Assembly: GCA_007117625.1 (NCBI GenBank)
Contig: SKGE01000033.1
Span: forward strand, 1 to 39,048
DNA from: Candidatus Izemoplasma sp.
GTDB taxonomy: Bacteria; Bacillota_I; Bacilli_A; Izemoplasmatales; Izemoplasmataceae
Direction of reading: 5' to 3'
DNA length: 39,048 nucleotides
Positions 34,579 through 39,048 of the stretch are shown piece by piece (positions within the stretch are counted from its first letter, which is position 1; each line of letters starts with the position of its first letter). The notes beneath the pieces are model-generated. The model did no database searches. It saw only the letters and a list, made by a program, of their open reading frames with translations, and was not told the origin of the DNA. The translations under genes were made by a program, and so were the position numbers.

Positions 34579-35448
34579 ATGAAAACAGCTGTAGTCGCAA
34601 TTAGTACTGGGTGTTTAGATTACTTAGACATCAATCAAGAACACCTCTATATTCTACGCTGCAAAATTATCCTTGAAGGCAAATCTTATGAAGACTATGT
34701 CGACATCGACGCCAAGACATTTTATGAGCGCATTAAAGCAGACAAAAACATAATCCCCACTTCGAGTATGCCCAGCATCGGAGAAGTTCAAACATTGTTT
34801 GAAGCGCTTGAATCCAAAAACTATGAAAATGTTATTATCTTAACGATTTCAAGTGCTTTAAGCGGCACCTTTCAGACCATTCAAATGGCCGCAAAGCAGT
34901 TTGAAGGAACGCTGAAAATTCATCTCTTCGATACCAAGAATGCTGCAATCAGCGAAGGATTTTTAACGCTACATACACTAGAACTTTTAAAACAAGATAA
35001 ATCTGTCGACGATATCATACAAGTTTTACAAAAATTATCACTGAGTCGAAAACAATATTTTATGGTTGATTCGTTACGTTTGCTTGTAAAGAATGGTCGC
35101 TTATCAGGCGCAAGTGGATTTTTAGGAAGTGTCTTGAAGATCAAACCTATTTTAGAAGTGAATGATGAAGGAAAAATAGTCCCGTTTGAAAAAGTCAGAA
35201 CCCAAAAAAAAGCGCTAGAAAATATGGTTAACCATGTATTGCAAGATTTAGAAACCATTAACGATTTTGTAATTACATATAACACCAGCGACAACTTAGA
35301 AGGCTATGAATATGTAAAAAGTCGTATCGAAGCTGTTTATCCGAATGTAAAAAGTTATGCAGCACCAATAACCCCAGTTATTGGTTGCCATACCGGTCAT
35401 GGGACGGTAGGTATTGCTTACTTTAATATGGATAGCCTAAAAGACTAA
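34579..35448 (+). CDS. fakB: Second DegV/FakB-family fatty acid-binding protein
   Basis: 289 residues with the same lipid-pocket signatures as the protein at 32422 ('SSALSGTFQTIQMAA', 'VDSLRLLVKNGRLSGASGFLGSVLKIKPILE', 'HTGHGTVGIAYF') but clearly diverged, so it probably prefers a different acyl chain. Transcribed with padR and the permease-prefix protein, with one base between stop and start. A terminator follows. Confidence 0.87.
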   Translation: MKTAVVAISTGCLDYLDINQEHLYILRCKIILEGKSYEDYVDIDAKTFYERIKADKNIIPTSSMPSIGEVQTLFEALESKNYENVIILTISSALSGTFQTIQMAAKQFEGTLKIHLFDTKNAAISEGFLTLHTLELLKQDKSVDDIIQVLQKLSLSRKQYFMVDSLRLLVKNGRLSGASGFLGSVLKIKPILEVNDEGKIVPFEKVRTQKKALENMVNHVLQDLETINDFVITYNTSDNLEGYEYVKSRIEAVYPNVKSYAAPITPVIGCHTGHGTVGIAYFNMDSLKD

Positions 35449-35452
35449 TATC

Positions 35453-35494
35453 ATACCGTGTACAAACTATGTATTGTATGCGGTATTTTTCTTT
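35453..35494 (+). terminator. Terminator after the second fakB
   Basis: ATACCG 35453-35458 pairs with CGGTAT 35481-35486; an inner TACAA/TTGTA helix and then a T-rich run follow. Confidence 0.75.
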
Positions 35495-35521
35495 TACCAA
35501 TAAAAAGGGTGGTGAATGAGC

Positions 35522-37137
35522 GTGCCAAATAAAAGCTATAAAGGTTAGTCTAAAGAGGGAATCATTGAATCCTTACGCAATGCAAAACAATCGTAACGAG
35601 TAATCATTTTCATTGCGCTAGTTCTTTTAGCTGGGTTAATTACTTTACTTGTTTACCTCACAGGTGGTATTAAGTATGTCTATTCACACGGCATGTATTT
35701 GCCAATCATAGTAGCAAGTTTGTTCTATGGTTGGAAAGGCGGGCTTGCTTTTGCAGTGCTTGGTGGCTTTTTACTAGGACCCTTGATGCCGATAGATGTT
35801 GCTGGAAATATTATGCAAGAACCTATAAACTGGCTGTATCGCATGGTATTTTTTGTTATGATTGGAGTAATTGTTGGACTTGCATCAAATACCTTAAAGC
35901 GATATCTTATAATGCAAATCGAGTTTTATATCAAAGACCCAGAAACACATGTACCACTCATCACACAGCTCGTGGGAAAACCTGGCACGCACCCATTAAG
36001 AGATAACATTAAAGGGGCTTTATTGATTCAAGTACGGTTTACCAATCAGTATGATGTGATTGATTTAATCGGGAATGAATCATACATTGAACTGATTAAA
36101 ATCCTTGGAGATCGTATTAAATCAGTTATCAAGGAAAATGGAATCCTCTATCAAACATATCGCTGAATCCTTATGGTATTTCTACAACACGGAAACAAGG
36201 ATCAATTATTTAACATATTGAATAAAAGCTTCAAGAACCCTGCTACTTGAATACCATTCCTATTAATTTAAATTGTGCCTTAGGCATCACAACCGTTAAA
36301 ACCTCACTAAGAGAAAGTATTAACCGGAGCACCTTTGCATCACGTTTTGCCGAAAAAGCCTCATTAGACTACGCGTATTTTAAAGATAAATCTAAGCCGA
36401 GTACCAACGACTTAATCATACTTGGAAACTTTCAAGAGGCATTATACAATGATGAACTATACCTTGTTTATCAACCGCAAATAGATACAGCAACTAAAAA
36501 GGTAATTGGTGTCGAAGCATTGGTACGGTGGGATAGTAAAGTATTAGGAACACTAAAGCCACGTAACTTTGTTCCTTTAGTAGAACAAGCGCACCTTATT
36601 TTTGAGTTAACCGCAGCGGTTATAAAAACAGCCTTTGAGACACAACACATGCTGTTGCAAAATTATGTCTCTATAAAAATGTCGATAAACATATCGGTTA
36701 AAAACCTACTTTCACAACACTTCTTTATAGACTTAAGTAACTGGTTAAAAACTTATAATATCCCATCGAAATCGATTGAGTTTGAAATCACTGAACACGG
36801 AATCATGTCCGATTCAGAAAGATCAATGGATACTTTCGACAAAATGGACAAAGAACAGATTAAAATCTCTATTGATGATTTTGGAACTGGATATTCCTCA
36901 CTGTCACACCTTCAAACCCTTCCGATAAAAACGTTAAAAATAGACAAATATTTCATTAACATTGAACCGCTTGCGGAATGTGTCGAAACCACCGCACAAG
37001 TAGAACTGTTAAAATCGCTAAACTGTAATCTCATGCAAGGCTATTCCTTTGCCGAACCAATGCGGCTTAAGCACTCAAAGTATGGCTTCAAAAAGATGAA
37101 AATAATGTCACTTAAAACCGATTGTTTTATGGTTTAA
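35522..37137 (+). pseudogene. Decayed membrane GGDEF-EAL protein gene
   Basis: Starting at a GTG at 35522, the frame continues into the N-terminal membrane part but is broken by TAG (35546-35548) and TAA (35594-35596). From 35597 two or three membrane helices are readable, then a degenerate GGDEF-like region without a GGDEF motif, a TGA at 36164, a further TGA at 36248 and a shift to another frame near 36245. The EAL part in the new frame has 'LYNDELYLVYQPQID', 'EALVRW', 'NISVKNLL', 'FEITEHG', 'DDFGTGYSSLSHLQTLPIKTLKIDKYF' and 'QGYSFAEPM'. Roughly 25-30 residues between 'IDKYFINI' and 'AECVET' are deleted. With this many lesions it cannot make a working enzyme. The two long open pieces (35693-36166 and 36247-37137) are remnants, not genes. 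Confidence 0.88.
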
Positions 37138-37140
37138 TCA

Positions 37141-37169
37141 TTGCGTCTATCAAGCTGAAGTGATACAAT
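37141..37169 (+). promoter_or_regulatory. Promoter of the Gx transporter gene
   Basis: TTGCGT (37141-37146) and TACAAT (37164-37169), spacer 17, with a TGA extended -10. Confidence 0.55.
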
Positions 37170-37186
37170 AATCAAGTGGTGATATT

Positions 37187-37729
37187 ATGGAAACAAAACG
37201 CTTAACATTGTTATCGATCTTACTTGCATTAAGTATTGTTATAAACTTGGTTGAACGCATAGTAATGCAAACCATAACGGGGAGTATTCCTTTTTTACTC
37301 CCATTGCTCGGTGCTGGTGGATTACGGATTGGACTTGCAAATACCGTCGTCTTATTGGTGCTTTATACCTATAACACAAAAGACGCTTTCGCACTATTAT
37401 TTATTCGTGTATTCATCGTTGCCTTAGCAACAGGAACATTACTAGCAGTCCCATTTTATACTGGACTGATTGGTGGATTGTTCGCCTTTACAATGATGAT
37501 GACATTCAAAAAGTTGAAAGTGTTCTCACTGATGAGTGTCAGTGTGATGGGTGCGATTGGCCATGTCATTGGTCAGATTGCAGTCGCAATGTTTATCGTA
37601 GATGTATCCGTTATCTTTTATTTTCCGTTTATCTTTTTGTTCAGTATTCCTGCAGGATTCTTAGTCGGATCAATCACCATCAAGCTTATCGGCTACTTAC
37701 AACCGTTAACGCAAACCCAACAATACTAA
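37187..37729 (+). CDS. Gx transporter family membrane protein (180 aa)
   Basis: Five or six membrane helices. 'LPLLGAGGLRIGLANTVVLLVLYTYNTKDAFALLFIRVFI' is the core of the family once labelled heptaprenyl diphosphate synthase component I. In many Firmicutes this protein sits beside ApbE and FMN-binding proteins in flavin-based extracellular electron transfer or Rnf loci. Here the next gene, on the other strand, is ApbE, so a role in exporting a flavin or isoprenoid precursor is plausible but unproven. Confidence 0.82.
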   Translation: METKRLTLLSILLALSIVINLVERIVMQTITGSIPFLLPLLGAGGLRIGLANTVVLLVLYTYNTKDAFALLFIRVFIVALATGTLLAVPFYTGLIGGLFAFTMMMTFKKLKVFSLMSVSVMGAIGHVIGQIAVAMFIVDVSVIFYFPFIFLFSIPAGFLVGSITIKLIGYLQPLTQTQQY

Positions 37730-37768
37730 AAAAGCTTCCACTACACCAAATGTAGTAGAAGCTTTTTT
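37729..37768. terminator. Bidirectional terminator between the Gx transporter gene and apbE
   Basis: AAGCTTC-C-ACTACA pairs with TGTAGT-A-GAAGCTT (one mismatch) around CCAAA, with A and T runs on the two sides. It serves two converging genes. Confidence 0.9.
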
Positions 37769-38859
37769 TATTCATCCAACAAAATTTCGTTTAAAAATCT
37801 TTCTTCCATGTTTGCACTCATATGAATGTTGCGGTCTGCATCTAACCAAATTGCCTCTACATCTTCTAAACTATCAATAAATGCAATGGCATCCTCGATT
37901 TCTAGCAAAAACGCAATAGTTGCATATAAATCTCCAAGCGTTGGGTCTTGTGCTACTACTGTAACACTGCGGATATGCCAAACAGGCATTAAAGTGTTTG
38001 GATTGATTAAGTGGTGATAATCTTTATCATCACCCTCAACAGTATAAAAACGCTCGTAATCCCCACTAGACATAGCGTTCCATCCAGACTCTAATGAAAT
38101 TCTAGCATAGGCTTCAGTTGCATCATCTGGGTCTCTAAGACCGATTGACCAATAATCTCTATGCGGACTTGGATTTATCCCAGATACCTCAATATTGGAG
38201 CTACCTGCATCAACCAAAAAAGTGTCAATCCCGACTTCTCTCAAATAATCTCCAACCAGTTCCGCTCCATAGCCTTTGGCAATCCCACCGAGGTCTAACA
38301 TCATCCCTTGCGGAATACGTACGGTCTCGTTATCGTAATCAATTTCAATTAGGTTGGGGTTGCTCATTGTGTTGGCAGCTTCAAGTGTTTCGAGACTCGG
38401 TACTTCACATATCCCATCATCTAAACATTGGCTACGGTACGTTGACCAAACATCTAAAACACTACCGAGTGAAATATTAAACATACCTTGACTTAATGGA
38501 TAATTGTAAATTTCAACACTCATATCAATCATTTCAATCAGCATCGGATCAACCTCAATGACCGTATCAGGGTTATTGTTAATGTAGTAAACGTTGTTGA
38601 CGCCTAGGATTGAATCATACTTAGTTGAGTGATGATGGACTTCCCAAAGCATGTCGTGAATATGGTTCAAAATATCTGTGACCTCATCACTATTCTTATC
38701 GGTCCAAACAATTACTCCAACAGAAGAATCAAATACATTAAGGTATTGTCGCGAGTATCTTGTTAAGCCGTTTTCATCATCATTTTTATTATCGGTGCCA
38801 TTACACGCAGCAAGCGTAATGGCACTTAAAAACATCAGTATAAAAAGTATTTTTTTCAT
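37768..38859 (-). CDS. apbE: ApbE-family FAD:protein FMN transferase, lipoprotein (363 aa)
   Basis: Lipoprotein signal (KK, hydrophobic core, LAAC lipobox, Cys18). ApbE signatures: 'FNISLGSVLDVW', 'LDLGGIAKGYGAELVGDYLREVGIDTFLVDAGSSNIEVSG' and 'HHLINPNTLMPV' (metal and flavin sites). It moves FMN from FAD onto Thr/Ser of exported flavoproteins such as RnfG/RnfD, NqrC or FMN-binding proteins, outside the membrane. The start at 38859 has a GAGGTGG ribosome site; the extension to 38883 is rejected. Target proteins are not in the visible sequence. Confidence 0.93.
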   Translation of the reverse strand: MKKILFILMFLSAITLAACNGTDNKNDDENGLTRYSRQYLNVFDSSVGVIVWTDKNSDEVTDILNHIHDMLWEVHHHSTKYDSILGVNNVYYINNNPDTVIEVDPMLIEMIDMSVEIYNYPLSQGMFNISLGSVLDVWSTYRSQCLDDGICEVPSLETLEAANTMSNPNLIEIDYDNETVRIPQGMMLDLGGIAKGYGAELVGDYLREVGIDTFLVDAGSSNIEVSGINPSPHRDYWSIGLRDPDDATEAYARISLESGWNAMSSGDYERFYTVEGDDKDYHHLINPNTLMPVWHIRSVTVVAQDPTLGDLYATIAFLLEIEDAIAFIDSLEDVEAIWLDADRNIHMSANMEERFLNEILLDE

Positions 38860-38881
38860 GTTTCCACCTCTCACGAAAGAC

Positions 38882-38887
38882 ATTATA
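38882..38887 (-). promoter_or_regulatory. -10 of apbE
   Basis: On the minus strand TATAAT, 22 bases before the ATG, with no clear -35. Divergent from the promoter at 38939-38947. Confidence 0.5.
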
Positions 38888-38938
38888 ACACAATTTCATG
38901 CAAATTGCTTAATGCGTAAGTAAAATACAAAAAAGTCA

Positions 38939-38947
38939 TGCTATAAT
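38939..38947 (+). promoter_or_regulatory. Promoter of the last, partial gene
   Basis: TGCTATAAT, an extended -10 (TATAAT 38942-38947). The ribosome site AGGGGTGA is at 38966-38973. Confidence 0.6.
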
Positions 38948-38977
38948 ATAGTTTACAGGTAAAAAAGGGGTGATTCT

Positions 38978-39048
38978 ATGATTTCTACATTTAAAAATTT
39001 CAATCAGCCAAAACGGGTGATGATCCCGGTAAAGGATATAAAAACAAC
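38978..39048 (+). CDS. Start of an unidentified gene (3' end outside window)
   Basis: An ATG after AGGGGTGA opens a frame running to the window edge, 23 codons long. The residues 'PKRVMIPVKDIK' loosely resemble the N-terminus of RnfC or another respiratory subunit ('PKKVVIPL..H'), which would suit the divergent apbE, but the match is too short for a call. Confidence 0.5.
   Translation, partial: MISTFKNFNQPKRVMIPVKDIKT

Noticed and set aside
35693-37137. Two separate intact genes (membrane protein and EAL protein)
   Set aside because: They are successive pieces of one gene broken by stops and a frame change; the EAL domain lacks an internal block.
1-39048. Mycoplasma genetic code (TGA read as Trp)
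   Set aside because: Many genes end at TGA exactly where family lengths predict, and Trp is encoded by TGG throughout.

Overview
The window looks like the chromosome of a low-GC, Gram-positive-type anaerobe, either Bacillota or a walled-ancestor Mycoplasmatota such as the Izemoplasma/Acholeplasma side. This placement is an inference. The evidence is AT-rich DNA with strong AGGAGG ribosome sites, lipoprotein signal peptides, TTGACA/TATAAT promoters, an L-box riboswitch, FabT/FakB fatty-acid genes, a CcpA-type cre box and amino-acid fermentation genes. TGA is used as a normal stop codon, so the Mycoplasma code does not apply. No rRNA, tRNA, insertion sequence, prophage or CRISPR array was seen.

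Layout. (1) 1-7457: three secreted lipoprotein-type genes, each with its own terminator. Two are paralogues, one partial and one carrying four Ig-like repeats, and they flank a PrsA/SurA-like foldase. (2) 7473-16231: a ten-gene lysine-fermentation operon (maoC-like, atoD, atoA, kal, kce, kdd, kamA, kamB, kamD, kamE). It is preceded by a strong promoter with an overlapping cre-like box and by a complete lysine riboswitch whose P1 helix overlaps the terminator stem. (3) 16217-19023: a membrane HD-GYP c-di-GMP phosphodiesterase and a YgjV-like membrane protein. (4) 19096-23729: two tandem MacB-type ABC transporter fusions. (5) 23708-30059: class II photolyase, a compact OLD-like ATPase/Toprim protein, and a run of small-molecule and redox genes (LURP-one-like, methyltransferase, 2-hydroxyacid dehydrogenase, QueG/RdhA-like Fe-S protein, Smr, small zinc-ribbon membrane protein). 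(6) 30062-32345: NfnAB transhydrogenase. (7) 32346-35494: a fatty-acid module (FakB, FabT with a FabT-type palindrome, then PadR, a permease-prefix-like protein and a second FakB). (8) 35522-37137: a decayed GGDEF-EAL gene. (9) 37141-39048: a Gx-type transporter, an ApbE flavin transferase lipoprotein and the start of another gene.

How the parts fit. Lysine is isomerised by KamA and KamDE, oxidised by Kdd, cleaved with acetyl-CoA by Kce and deaminated by Kal to crotonyl-CoA. The AtoDA CoA-transferase recycles the acetoacetate while releasing the acid (butyrate). NfnAB would balance NADH, NADPH and ferredoxin for such a fermenter. The main discovery candidate is the control of this operon. The lysine aptamer is wired so that ligand binding should block termination, making it a lysine-induced (ON) switch for lysine catabolism, layered over probable glucose repression at the promoter.
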